Shown: piece by piece, positions 56,701 through 64,000 of the stretch
Position numbering within the stretch: the first letter of the stretch is position 1
How the letters are laid out: every line of letters starts with the position of its first letter
NCBI RefSeq assembly: GCF_007747445.1
Contig: NZ_CP036425.1
Coordinates: 3,022,175 to 3,086,174, forward strand
DNA from: Poriferisphaera corsica
Lineage (GTDB): Bacteria; Planctomycetota; Phycisphaerae; Phycisphaerales; Phycisphaeraceae
Length of the DNA: 64,000 nt
Direction of reading: 5' to 3'
Position numbers and translations under genes: made by a program
The notes under the pieces: model-generated
What the model saw: only the letters and a program-made list of their open reading frames with translations
Database searches by the model: none
Told to the model about the DNA's origin: nothing

Positions 56701-57488
56701 CGTTCACCACGCTGTGTGGGGTAGAGGATTTTGTTGACGCCGAAATCGCGGGCGGATTTTTTAACGGCATCGTGACGTTCGGTCATACGGATTTCTTCCA
56801 GCCATGTACGTGGCGGAAGCAGGACGGTGCGATCCACATTAGGGAGCACGTCTTCTTCGTATGAGAGAGCGACTTTGTGTTTTTCGTTGACGACGGGATA
56901 TTGATTAGGCTGAACTTCAACGGAGCCGCCGCCGTCAGCTTGGGCGGTGGTGACGAGGAGGCCCATATAGATGCGTCCGGCTTGGCCGATTTTGAGACCA
57001 ATGCTGACCCAATCTTTCATTTCCTGGCCACAACTTGGCTCAAGGATGGGCATGCGAACGTGTTCGGCGAGATAACGAGAGTCGGCAGGTACTTGTGTGG
57101 AGTCCGACCAAGGGTCGTCACCCGTGACAATGATGCCGCCGCCTTCAGGTTTGGTTTCGGCGAGGACGCCGAGGGCGAGTGCGTCAGAAGCAACGTGGAG
57201 GCCGACGCTTTTCATGAGAACCATACCACGACCCCCGACCATTTGCAGGCCGTTGAGCATGGCGACAGAGATTGCTTCATTTGCGCCGAGGCGCGCGACG
57301 ATACCGTTTTCTTCGAGCAACTCGGAGAGGCTGCCCATGGTATCGAAGACGCCGCTGATCGGTGAGCCGGGATATCCGGTCACCAGATGCATCCCGCCTT
57401 CCACCTCAAGAGCGCCTTTAACCAGCAGCTCATTCCCCGTATAGACAGCGTGACCAGATTCCTTGATAAATCTTTGGTCGAACTTCAT
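53772..57488 (-). CDS. Fused indolepyruvate:ferredoxin oxidoreductase (IorAB-type) with DUF6537 C-terminus
   Basis: 1238 residues. In order: pyrimidine-binding domain (about 15-190, TGYPGSPISGVFDTM and LGANEAISVAMLNGLQMVGG), transketolase-C-like domain (about 250-370), TPP-binding domain (about 410-600, FCPGCPHRDSS, HGDTGCYTM, FMGDGTFYHSGQVAIGQS), a ferredoxin-like cysteine region (CEYCLECTSTTGCPALK and CVNDGACARISACPSF), a gamma domain (VHLAGVGGMGIGLCRAILLF) and a helical DUF6537 domain (about 960-1200). Such single-chain enzymes oxidatively decarboxylate indolepyruvate or branched 2-oxoacids. No ferredoxin gene is adjacent. ATG 57488 lacks a clear ribosome-binding site. Confidence 0.92.
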   Translation of the reverse strand: MKFDQRFIKESGHAVYTGNELLVKGALEVEGGMHLVTGYPGSPISGVFDTMGSLSELLEENGIVARLGANEAISVAMLNGLQMVGGRGMVLMKSVGLHVASDALALGVLAETKPEGGGIIVTGDDPWSDSTQVPADSRYLAEHVRMPILEPSCGQEMKDWVSIGLKIGQAGRIYMGLLVTTAQADGGGSVEVQPNQYPVVNEKHKVALSYEEDVLPNVDRTVLLPPRTWLEEIRMTERHDAVKKSARDFGVNKILYPTQRGERVPLGFIASGNAYGYLAHALSEMNLLGRIPILKLGMPYPVCENIVGEFISQCDQAIVVEERRGFVENHIQAIAAQLRQEQNINCEIYGKRFPLGLDGFPATRGLNPSLIIQILVPLLRAHPTLPIEFTNGNLTTELERIEAANNIKVNLPTRSPTFCPGCPHRDSSNVLLELRADLLDADYMERHHRRKPVDLVAHGDTGCYTMLMFPPNEPLMQNYSGMGLGGATGAGVDPFIDNKQIVFMGDGTFYHSGQVAIGQSIYNGQDITYIILENSTTAMTGHQPHESNDADIMGRVTNALDIERIIKGLIPKEITNDVKLVRINPADRDRYRNLLEQTVLSNGVKIVIADKECGIKYHRRARTAERAEIKEKGFLSKKTYMNVAEEVCEYCLECTSTTGCPALKKVDTDYGAKIQTDFSTCVNDGACARISACPSFEEVTVIRQSPERMGDLFVDLDSLPDPPKPVHADQDIWRVHLAGVGGMGIGLCRAILLFAGQEMGYNVQFLDKKGMAIRSGGVFGQLVYTRSEGVVDNGTAGLRLRASNQFTTPVIPYGKADLLLGLDMLEACRAIDPKAPYRVASSDKTSVVLNTTDTPTVLAMMGRDELDQEKLEKSLRDNSQSDHFFSASIGDLCERVLDNKVYANVMMLGIAFQLGYLPLKRDALELAIRKVAGKEADRNLRAFGIGRKLALHPELFEVFARHEYESAKQALRRKVNTLRLWFKGSKGEKLSKQFRVLMKHTFRATRGMRVPDQLLRDVIIRTYDCLIWGGIEYAERYCLRLQQIFHKDHPEYGFEITRAVAHNLGKVMLIKDEIYVAALLTNPEKYRRDRKRFNVNPERGDRIVYKHHNKPEFDLFGRPISFEIKTRDWMLRLMSGCRFLRSVMPQWHKREKAFRDWYETLVDRLDWHGERDYQRWLSILNVPEDVRGYREVRYPKMERAKRLAEMYFDTPPDQFEAASKRDVDNVTSIELPIVYPAK

Positions 57489-57917
57489 CAGCACCAAACT
57501 TTCATGTGTTAGGAGGAGGAGCAGTCAGCAGCATAGGCTGATTACCAGCAGATTCATCGCTACAAGTGAATCTGCTTGACGGTCGAATGGGCATCACACA
57601 GGCTTGTGGTGATTTGAGAACAACAGCGTATCCCCACCCGTGTTTGTTCTGGTTTAACGCTGCTTGCCGATTCATGACCGTCGGCTCCCGGGTCGGTCGA
57701 TCCGACCCTTCCTCGTGTCAGTTAGGACATCCTGTCCGAACATGGCGACATTATAGTTGCGAGTTGCAACCCAGAGCAAAAGGAATTTCTTCACCTTTCC
57801 AATGAGTAAGATCGCAAATTCCACCTGTCGAAATAAACAGATGATCCGCGATAGTCTCACGCGTGAGAAGTAATACTCGGCTGGTTTATTAATGGTTCAG
57901 TAAATCCGCTACAATAT
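57489..57917. other. Intergenic region with hairpins between divergent genes
   Basis: About 430 bases. GGGTCGG-tcgat-CCGACCC (57690-57708) and a nearby GGACA-tcc-TGTCC dyad are the only structures. They could be operator or leader structures for the large oxidoreductase. No coding frame is convincing. Confidence 0.5.
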
Positions 57918-59276
57918 GTGCCTGAGATGCTCAAACCGGGCATCTTCCCGCCCCTTGAATCACTCCAAAACAGGCTTTTTCGAGCAGTGAAGGCTGATTT
58001 CTGTAAAAATACTGAGTGTGAACTCCCCCGGATTGTGATTTCTGGCATGGGGTTAATAACGCCGCTGGGCTTATCGGCGTGGGAAAGTTTTCGATCGCTT
58101 TTAGCTGGCCGCACGCTTCCAGAACGGCTGGGCGAGTTACCCACAAATATCGCGCCGGTGGATCTTGTTCAAGCTGTCGGCAGTGTCTGTGTTGCCCAAC
58201 ATAACGAAATTGACCCTTCTTTGGAGCTGGCTGAACGGGCAGCGAGAGAAGCGGCGGCAGGTGCGGGAGTCCCTTTGGAGGGGTTGCCGACATATATCGC
58301 GACATCAAAAGGTGCGGTACATGCGCTGGCTAAGGCAACCAAATCACACGATGACGGGGTGCTTCTGAGCGGGAAACGGAAATATCCTGAAGTCTATTCA
58401 ACCGCTGCAATGGGCAAGTCGGGTTTTGATTACCCATTGGCGGTAGCGATGGGGCCACAACAGTATTTGAATTACCACTTGGCACGTCGACTCAAAATTC
58501 GGCCGGTATCGCATACTGTCGCAGCGTGCGCGTCTTCGCTGACGGCATTACACTTTGCGAGGAACGATTTGCAGCATCGGTCGGAATTGCCGGATGCTTG
58601 TATGATTCTGACAGCAGAGGCAGCACTAACACCGCAGTTTATTTACTCGTATAAGCGGCTGGGTGTTTTAGCGAAAACAACAGTGGATGACTACCGGCAG
58701 ACGCCGCTGAATGAAAAACGTGGTGGGTTTATGCTGTCTGAGTTTGGCGCGGCGATTGTGTTACGGAGATTGAAGCCGGGTGAAAAACCAAAAGCAGGTG
58801 AGATTGAGCTAACGGATACGGGGATCAGCGCGGCAGGGTATGACATGATCCGATCAAACCCGACCATGCCGGAACTCGCTCATGTTGCAAAAAAAATGTT
58901 TAAGGGGCGGCAAATCGACGTAATTCATCCACATGCGACTGGAACGCCTGATCATGATCCGGCTGAACTGGCTGCTCTAACCCATGCATTGAAGCAGACT
59001 GATCATAATCAAGACAAAATACCGCTATATGCGATCAAGGGCGCGTTAGGGCACGGATTAGGCGCAGCGGGGTTGGTTTCACTTGTGACGGCGGGGCTGA
59101 GCTTGCAGACAGGCAAATTGCCGCCAATGCCTTGGATTGATCAACCACTTCAGGTTGACGATGCACCTCTGCATATCACAGCAGAACAGAAAACGATTGC
59201 CAGAACAGGCTCGCATGCCGCATTTGCAGCTGGATTTGGTGGACATACCGCGGGTGTTGTTATCACACGGCACTAA
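57918..59276 (+). CDS. Beta-ketoacyl-[ACP] synthase, KAS II-like
   Basis: 452 residues. Thiolase fold starting at PRIVISGMGLITPLGLSAWE (about 37). The catalytic triad is complete: C204 in VAACASSLTA, H339 in HPHATGTPDHD and H379 in IKGALGHGLGAAG (with K374). The first 35 residues precede the domain and may be an artefact of the chosen GTG start; a GTG at the end of that stretch is possible. No ACP, reductase or other fatty-acid gene is adjacent, so it may serve a specialised lipid or polyketide in place of housekeeping FabF. Confidence 0.9.
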   Translation: MPEMLKPGIFPPLESLQNRLFRAVKADFCKNTECELPRIVISGMGLITPLGLSAWESFRSLLAGRTLPERLGELPTNIAPVDLVQAVGSVCVAQHNEIDPSLELAERAAREAAAGAGVPLEGLPTYIATSKGAVHALAKATKSHDDGVLLSGKRKYPEVYSTAAMGKSGFDYPLAVAMGPQQYLNYHLARRLKIRPVSHTVAACASSLTALHFARNDLQHRSELPDACMILTAEAALTPQFIYSYKRLGVLAKTTVDDYRQTPLNEKRGGFMLSEFGAAIVLRRLKPGEKPKAGEIELTDTGISAAGYDMIRSNPTMPELAHVAKKMFKGRQIDVIHPHATGTPDHDPAELAALTHALKQTDHNQDKIPLYAIKGALGHGLGAAGLVSLVTAGLSLQTGKLPPMPWIDQPLQVDDAPLHITAEQKTIARTGSHAAFAAGFGGHTAGVVITRH

Positions 59277-59302
59277 TCAATGAATAGAATTTAACAAAAC
59301 AA

Positions 59303-59334
59303 AACCCCCATCATCAAGATGGAGGTTCGTTTTT
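59303..59334. terminator. Terminator between the ketoacyl synthase and HtrA genes
   Basis: AACCCCCATC/GATGGAGGTT with one mismatch, flanked by A and T tracts, between convergent genes. Confidence 0.75.
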
Positions 59335-59354
59335 GTGTTCAATTTCAAGACGAT

Positions 59355-60476
59355 TTACTCTAACTCAACTTCAATCTCAACGATCTCAATTTCACGTTGA
59401 ATATCTAGACGAATGACATCGCCATCTTTCAGTTTGTCGAGAATCTGCATGTAATCGCCAACGTTTTTAACGGGTTCACCATTGATTGCGGTGATGACAT
59501 CGCCAATCTGCACCCTGCCCTGTTTACGGACAAGGCCGGTCAGACCCGCTGCTTCAGCCGTACTGCCTTCTTTGACTGCAAGAACCGCAACACCTTCAAT
59601 GCCAAGCCGTCGTTGTATCTGAATATTAACACGTTGATCGACGGCAATCCCGAGCTGCGCCGGCTGATATTTACCGGTCTCAATGATTTGAGGAACGACA
59701 CGCTGAACCGTGTCAATAGGAACAGCAAAACCGATGCCAGCACTTGACCCGCTGGTGCTTACGATCATGGTGTTGATGCCGATGACTTTGCCACGGCTGT
59801 TGAGCAGTGGGCCGCCAGAATTGCCGGGATTGATAGCCGCATCCGTTTGGATCACCCCGTCAATGGGCATACCGCCGGCACCGCGTATTTCACGGCCAAG
59901 CGCGGAGATGATGCCCGTGGTGAGCGTCTGATCAAGACCAAAGGGGTTGCCGATCGCAAAAACATCCTGCCCAACTTGAAGATTCTCGCTTAGCCCGAGT
60001 TCAAGTGTAGGAAGCGATTCACCTTCAGTGTCGATTTTCAGAACGGCAAGGTCATGGTTGGGCGATACACCGAGCAAATCCGCTTTGTATTCCGTACCGT
60101 CATTGAGAACGACTTTGGCGGATGTGGCTTGCCTAATCACATGATAGTTGGTGATGATGATCCCATCTTTGCTCCAGATAAAGCCGCTGCCCGATCCTTG
60201 GGGGACTTCGTATGCGCGCCTTGTCCAAAGATCGACTCTGCGTCCCATCGTATTGATGTGTACGGTGCCCGCGGATGCTTCTTTAAAAAGATTGACAACG
60301 TACTGTTCATCCGATCTCAGCGTTTCGGATTGCGTAAGCTCATCGCTAGCTGCAACGGCGGATTGAGTGAACATTGAGCGTTGCTGTGAGTTGCTGTTTG
60401 AGCTGAAGTGATGCCCCAGCATGCCGCCGATAGAAAGCAAACCGACGGTAACTAACACCTGAATAGACCTATTCAT
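59355..60476 (-). CDS. HtrA/DegP-family serine protease with one PDZ domain
   Basis: 373 residues. N-terminal signal or membrane anchor (VLVTVGLLSIGGMLG), trypsin-like domain with the triad H112 (ITNYHVIRQ), D142 (HDLAVLKID) and S220 (GNSGGPLLNS), and a C-terminal PDZ domain (about 270-365, TAEAAGLTGLVRKQGRVQIG, DVITAINGEPV). A periplasmic quality-control protease. AGGA lies 8 bases before the ATG. Only one PDZ is present, like DegS rather than DegP. Confidence 0.93.
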   Translation of the reverse strand: MNRSIQVLVTVGLLSIGGMLGHHFSSNSNSQQRSMFTQSAVAASDELTQSETLRSDEQYVVNLFKEASAGTVHINTMGRRVDLWTRRAYEVPQGSGSGFIWSKDGIIITNYHVIRQATSAKVVLNDGTEYKADLLGVSPNHDLAVLKIDTEGESLPTLELGLSENLQVGQDVFAIGNPFGLDQTLTTGIISALGREIRGAGGMPIDGVIQTDAAINPGNSGGPLLNSRGKVIGINTMIVSTSGSSAGIGFAVPIDTVQRVVPQIIETGKYQPAQLGIAVDQRVNIQIQRRLGIEGVAVLAVKEGSTAEAAGLTGLVRKQGRVQIGDVITAINGEPVKNVGDYMQILDKLKDGDVIRLDIQREIEIVEIEVELE

Positions 60477-60526
60477 AAAATCATTCCTGTTGAGTGAAAC
60501 GGGTTGCCCCTGTAAAGAATTTTTGG

Positions 60527-61150
60527 TTATTGTGGCTGCTGCTTCGCCATCATGATGGTTGCATCATGGCCGTTGGGGAAATAATCCTGCCGATAGCTGA
60601 CGAGTGGCGTTTCGCTGAGCGCCCAATCGAGAAGCTTTAGAGCGGGTAGACGACGAGCGGGCCAACCTTGTTTGGGCGCATCTTTGCTCACACGGTCCGA
60701 GAGAAAATTGAAGAGAAGCGTTTGTGAGGTGGCATTCCATGCAGCATCGAGAACGCGTAACGCTTCCTTATCGCTCATGGTGTTGAGTGTGCCGGAGATT
60801 GTGATGACTTGAGGGTCATTTTGCTTGAACAGAGAGCCGTCTGCCACAAAATCACCGGCGATGAAGGTGGTATTGCCCAGCTTACGATTTTGAGCAAATT
60901 GAATGACATCTTCAATACCGTCAATGCCGGTGTAATGTGCGTAATGGAGTTCACGTTCTATGAGATAGGCCGCCAAATCGCCGCGGCTGCAGCCTGCATC
61001 AAGCACACGCTTGCCTGCCATATAACACATTTCTGTGAATACCTGAAATCGCAGACGCTGGGTTTTCTCGTTAGCCCAGAGCGTAACGCCGAAATCACTT
61101 CCACATTGTTGAGCAGCCTTACGGTAAGGCTTCAGATACTCATCTCTCAT
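60527..61150 (-). CDS. Class I SAM-dependent methyltransferase
   Basis: 207 residues. Motif I is KRVLDAGCSRGDLAAYLIE, motif II YTGIDGIEDVIQFAQN, and VITISGTLNTMSDKEALRVL follows where the motif IV strand sits. It resembles small-molecule methyltransferases, but the substrate is unknown. The gap of 50 bases to the HtrA gene, same strand, suggests co-transcription. Confidence 0.82.
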   Translation of the reverse strand: MRDEYLKPYRKAAQQCGSDFGVTLWANEKTQRLRFQVFTEMCYMAGKRVLDAGCSRGDLAAYLIERELHYAHYTGIDGIEDVIQFAQNRKLGNTTFIAGDFVADGSLFKQNDPQVITISGTLNTMSDKEALRVLDAAWNATSQTLLFNFLSDRVSKDAPKQGWPARRLPALKLLDWALSETPLVSYRQDYFPNGHDATIMMAKQQPQ

Positions 61151-61924
61151 ACAAAATCACTCACATTCCTTTTGATGCGTGTTTTGAGCAGATCGCATCG
61201 GTTATTGGCCACCAATATATCGTAGCGATATTCACGTGGGTCATAACAACTAACGTTAAAATAGCCAGTTTTGTTCGCCAATAATGGTGTGTGACGGAGA
61301 AGTTATGAAGTGGACTTGAGACAGCCGATAAAAACGCAATTTTTTGCAAAATTATTCATGATATCCCAGGTTCACGTCCGATTAAAACTACCAACAAGGA
61401 TGAAAGTTTGTTCCCGGTTCATAGATTCTCCCTGCCTCGAGAGTCCAGGCAACTTGGCGTCGCATCTAGCCTCCCCCCATGCCTGAGCCACATCCCCATA
61501 CATTGTGAATATCTGATTCGTTCGATGATCTAGTCGTCCCTCTCGGTTGATGTCTCGGCTTTTGCGGTGATTTTGCGTAAAATGACGTTCACGACACACC
61601 CACCAGTTGCATATCGAGCGTATGTTTTTGCTCGAATTTAGTTGTTCGATTCATATAAGTGATTCAGTAGTACCTGTATCGTGGTGCAGGGGGTCCAACC
61701 ACGGGTAAAGAGCTTGGCCAAGCCTATTCGTACGCTTCGCCAGGCTCTTTTGCCATATTTACCGGAGCATCAGGCCCAACATCCACCCCCAAATCTTGCA
61801 CTAAAACCTTCACTACTTGCCTATTTTTCCTGTTTTCCAGTCGAATCATGCGATAAATTCCACATTCGGAGGCTCATTTCGCTCCCGCCTGCAACAGCTA
61901 AAAACTTCGGATATCCTTGTTAGT
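61151..61924. other. 774-base intergenic region, no supported gene
   Basis: Contains a terminator-like hairpin at 61708-61751. A minus frame at 61372-61599 (75 codons) has no family match and no ribosome-binding site. The middle (61440-61640) has several short GC-rich inverted repeats and could be a structured RNA, but I recognise none. Confidence 0.45.
61708..61751 (+). terminator. Long-loop hairpin before tmk
   Basis: AAGAGCTTGGC pairs with GCCAGGCTCTT (one G-T pair), 20-base loop, followed by TT. It could be a terminator or an attenuator. Confidence 0.4.
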
Positions 61925-62638
61925 ATGAGTAAGAGCAAGAAGAAGGACGCTTCAAGCAAATGGGTTTACAACCTCCGATCCCGATTCATCGTCTTTGACG
62001 GCCCGGATGGATCCGGGAAATCTACGCAATTTCGCCGCCTATCCGAATTTGTGCATGACAATGGCATCGAGACTTGCGAAGTCCGTGAGCCTGGCGGGTC
62101 ATCCATTGGCGAAAAAATCCGAGAAATCCTGCTCGATCCCGCGAACGATGAAATGGTGCTCCGCTGTGAGATGCTGCTTTATATGGCCTCACGCGCGCAG
62201 CTTGCGGAAGAGTGCATCAAGCCTTCAATGATGGACGGGCAACTGATCCTCGTCGACCGATTCATATCCTCCACACTCGCGTACCAAGGTGCTGCGGGCG
62301 GCCTTGATCCGTCTGACATTATGGCCGTCGGTGAGTTTGCGCTTCAAGACGTTTGGCCCGACCTAACGGTCATCTTCGATGTCGACGAACTGACCGCACA
62401 GCACAGACTCGTCGGCAAATCCAAGCGAAAGAAACATCTCGAAACCACACAAATGTCCCTGTTCTCTGATCGCATGGAGCTTAAGGGTGCAGACTACCAT
62501 CGCAATGTACGGCAAGGATTCCTCGACCAAGCCGAAGCTAACCCAGATAAATATCTCGTCATTGATGCAACTAAAAAAGAAGAGGTTGTTTGGAAGAACT
62601 TCATCACGCAACTCAAAAAACGTGTTGAGACATGGTGA
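61925..62638 (+). CDS. tmk: Thymidylate kinase
   Basis: 237 residues from ATG 61925; a longer frame begins at 61817, but its extra 36 residues are not family-like. It phosphorylates dTMP to dTDP. P-loop FDGPDGSGKST (26-34), EPGGSSIGEKIREILL, DRFISSTLAYQGAAGG (DRF at 111-113, the dTMP site) and DLTVIFDV. The LID region has SKRKKHLETTQMSLF before VRQGFLD and lacks the usual glutamate-arginine pattern. A basic, lysine-rich N-terminal extension of about 18 residues is unusual. Confidence 0.92.
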   Translation: MSKSKKKDASSKWVYNLRSRFIVFDGPDGSGKSTQFRRLSEFVHDNGIETCEVREPGGSSIGEKIREILLDPANDEMVLRCEMLLYMASRAQLAEECIKPSMMDGQLILVDRFISSTLAYQGAAGGLDPSDIMAVGEFALQDVWPDLTVIFDVDELTAQHRLVGKSKRKKHLETTQMSLFSDRMELKGADYHRNVRQGFLDQAEANPDKYLVIDATKKEEVVWKNFITQLKKRVETW

Positions 62639-63103
62639 TCACAACTAATTTATTTAGTAGATATGGCAGATAATTTAGTCCAAACTTTAGCTGTTTTTTT
62701 GCGACATAATCGGTTTACATTTCTAAGTATTAACCCATAATTATTAAGCAATATTTTGCGCTCTTTCCGTCAAGCACAATCTCAAAAAAAGAAGACTTGG
62801 GTTTACAGACATTATAAGTGGTTTTCATGCTATCTTGCGTGGTATTAATGAGATGCTGTGTTGGTCTCTTGGTATGGACAAAATCCATATTCAACAAACA
62901 TGCAAATATGCTTCTTATTACGAGTTAACACGCCGCTTCTATCTTCCCAATCATCTCATACAGTGACACCTTGACGAACTTATACCGCTGAAATATTCTG
63001 CCAAAGGTTGATCTGTAGCCTGTATTCATTTTTTCTGCTCATATTTTTTATTGCTGCAATCACATGTTTGTTCACAGCACTCACACATTGAAAGTAGGGT
63101 CAA
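62639..63103. other. Intergenic region upstream of the symporter gene
   Basis: 465 bases, AT-rich, no coding frame and no hairpin terminator recognised for tmk. It must contain the symporter promoter. Confidence 0.55.
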
Positions 63104-64000
63104 ATGCTAACAATTATTTCGTTCATTTTTTTTACAGCTCTCGTAGCAATCATTACGTGGTTCATTACTCATAAAGATGATCACGCTAGTTCAAAAGGCT
63201 ACTTTCTTGGCGGCAGATCATTGACCTTCCCCGTGATTGCAGGTTCATTACTTCTAACCAATCTCTCGACAGAACAGATGGTCGGCCTGAACGGTATTTC
63301 ATTCCGTGATGGCATCTCCGTCATGTCGTGGGAAGTGATTGCCGTAGTCGCACTCGCGCTCATGGCCACCTTCTTCTTACCACGCTTTCTCAAAGCTGGT
63401 ATCACAACTGTGCCTGAATTCCTTGAAAAACGCTACGATCGCGGCGCGCGCACCATAACGAATCTGATCTTCTTAGGTGCATATGCTCTCATCCTCTTGC
63501 CGATCATTCTTTACTCGGGTGCGAAAGGCCTTGTGGGCATGCTCAATATCGCCGAGATCACCGGCATACAAAGTGCTTCCGTAAACCTTTGGCTTCTCAT
63601 CTTCATCATCGGTATCATCGGCTCAATCTATGCGCTCTGGGGCGGCCTTCGTACTGTCGCAGTCTCCGACACCATTAACGGCCTCGGTCTACTGGTCGGC
63701 GGTTTCATGATCGTCATCTTCGGCCTGCAAGCTGTTTCTGACGGCAACATCTTTCAGAATTTCCAAATACTTAAAGAGGCTGCACCACCAAGCACATTCA
63801 ACTCCATTGGTGCGGCAACGCACGATACGCCTTTCGACACACTCTTCACCGGCGTCATCCTCCTCAACCTCTTCTACTGGTGTACCAACCAGCAAATTAT
63901 TCAACGTACACTTGGCGCATCATCATTAAAAGAAGGTCAAAAAGGTGTTCTTCTAACAGGCGGTCTTAAACTGCTCGGCCCGATCTACCTCGTCCTCCCC
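63104..64000 (+). CDS. Sodium:solute symporter (SSS family), 5' part
   Basis: 299 codons visible, running off the window end. AGGG lies 5-6 bases before the ATG. SSS features: KGYFLGGRSLTFPVIAGSLL, LTNLSTEQMVGLNG (the sodium-binding TM1 region), TTVPEFLEKRYDRGARTITN, IYALWGGLRTVAVSDTINGL and YWCTNQQIIQRTLGASSLKE. The pattern with NQQIIQRTLGA is that of the sugar-transporting SGLT-like branch, so a sugar or inositol is the likely substrate. Confidence 0.93.
   Translation, partial: MLTIISFIFFTALVAIITWFITHKDDHASSKGYFLGGRSLTFPVIAGSLLLTNLSTEQMVGLNGISFRDGISVMSWEVIAVVALALMATFFLPRFLKAGITTVPEFLEKRYDRGARTITNLIFLGAYALILLPIILYSGAKGLVGMLNIAEITGIQSASVNLWLLIFIIGIIGSIYALWGGLRTVAVSDTINGLGLLVGGFMIVIFGLQAVSDGNIFQNFQILKEAAPPSTFNSIGAATHDTPFDTLFTGVILLNLFYWCTNQQIIQRTLGASSLKEGQKGVLLTGGLKLLGPIYLVLP

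Noticed and set aside
57690..57738. Riboswitch upstream of the large oxidoreductase
   Set aside because: Two simple hairpins only; no conserved aptamer core recognised.
61372..61599. 75-codon minus-strand frame
   Set aside because: No family match, no ribosome-binding site, and the composition resembles structured non-coding DNA.
61440..61640. RNase P RNA, tmRNA or SRP RNA
   Set aside because: None of the universally conserved core sequences of these RNAs could be found on either strand.

Overview
The window most likely comes from a Planctomycetota chromosome of the Phycisphaerae type. This is inferred from the gene families and is not proven. The evidence is PEP-CTERM sorting tails (start of the window and 46.6-47.2 kb), a lone prepilin-like protein with the LLVVISIIALLIG helix typical of that group, a complete pseudopilin-type secretion operon, and a DUF5009 membrane acyltransferase. 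GC content looks near 50%. Strand composition is strongly skewed in places.

Layout: 0-6.6 kb holds a PEP-CTERM gene end, a DUF5009 membrane protein, a GntR-type sugar-sensing repressor, a divergent NmrA-like oxidoreductase/AraC regulator pair, and an ECF41 sigma factor downstream of its CMD/AhpD-like partner, with a textbook ECF41 promoter. At 6.7-7.9 kb lies a decayed RHS-TNT (NAD+ glycohydrolase) toxin gene followed by an intact small candidate immunity gene. 9-16.6 kb is a carbohydrate locus: heparinase-II/III-like lyase, two Gfo/Idh/MocA oxidoreductases, a GH1 glycosidase and a LacI regulator. 17.2-28.3 kb is one long minus-strand type II secretion operon (gspD-E-F-G-H-I-J-K-C-L-M order plus a TPR lipoprotein). 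28.4-29.6 kb is a non-coding, debris-like stretch ending in a possible tyrosine-recombinase remnant next to tRNA-Ile(GAU). 29.8-36.1 kb has a class III aminotransferase, a GH20 hexosaminidase, guaB and a prepilin-like gene. 36.8-46.5 kb has membrane proteins (ClC channel, YihY, MFS), an ankyrin protein and the rnpA-yidD pair. 46.5-48.8 kb contains a PEP-CTERM gene, a PEP-CTERM relic, a DUF1643 gene and a GCGCAC-rich island. 48.8-64 kb has nadE, a TPR lipoprotein, a THUMP-like methyltransferase, a VOC protein, a very large fused indolepyruvate:ferredoxin oxidoreductase, a ketoacyl synthase, an HtrA protease, a methyltransferase, tmk and the start of a sodium:solute symporter.

The most notable signals are: (1) the plus strand changes from C-rich to G-rich between about 46.5 and 48.8 kb regardless of gene direction, which is the sign change expected at a replication origin, with rnpA-yidD about 5 kb away; (2) the broken TNT toxin with its surviving ATGA-coupled partner; (3) an exact ECF41 promoter; (4) two intergenic islands sharing the word GCGCACAAA and a 13-mer; (5) a recombinase-like fragment whose HxxR, LGH and Tyr spacing matches Xer-type enzymes beside a tRNA. 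I found no CRISPR array, no intact insertion sequence and no recognisable defence island.
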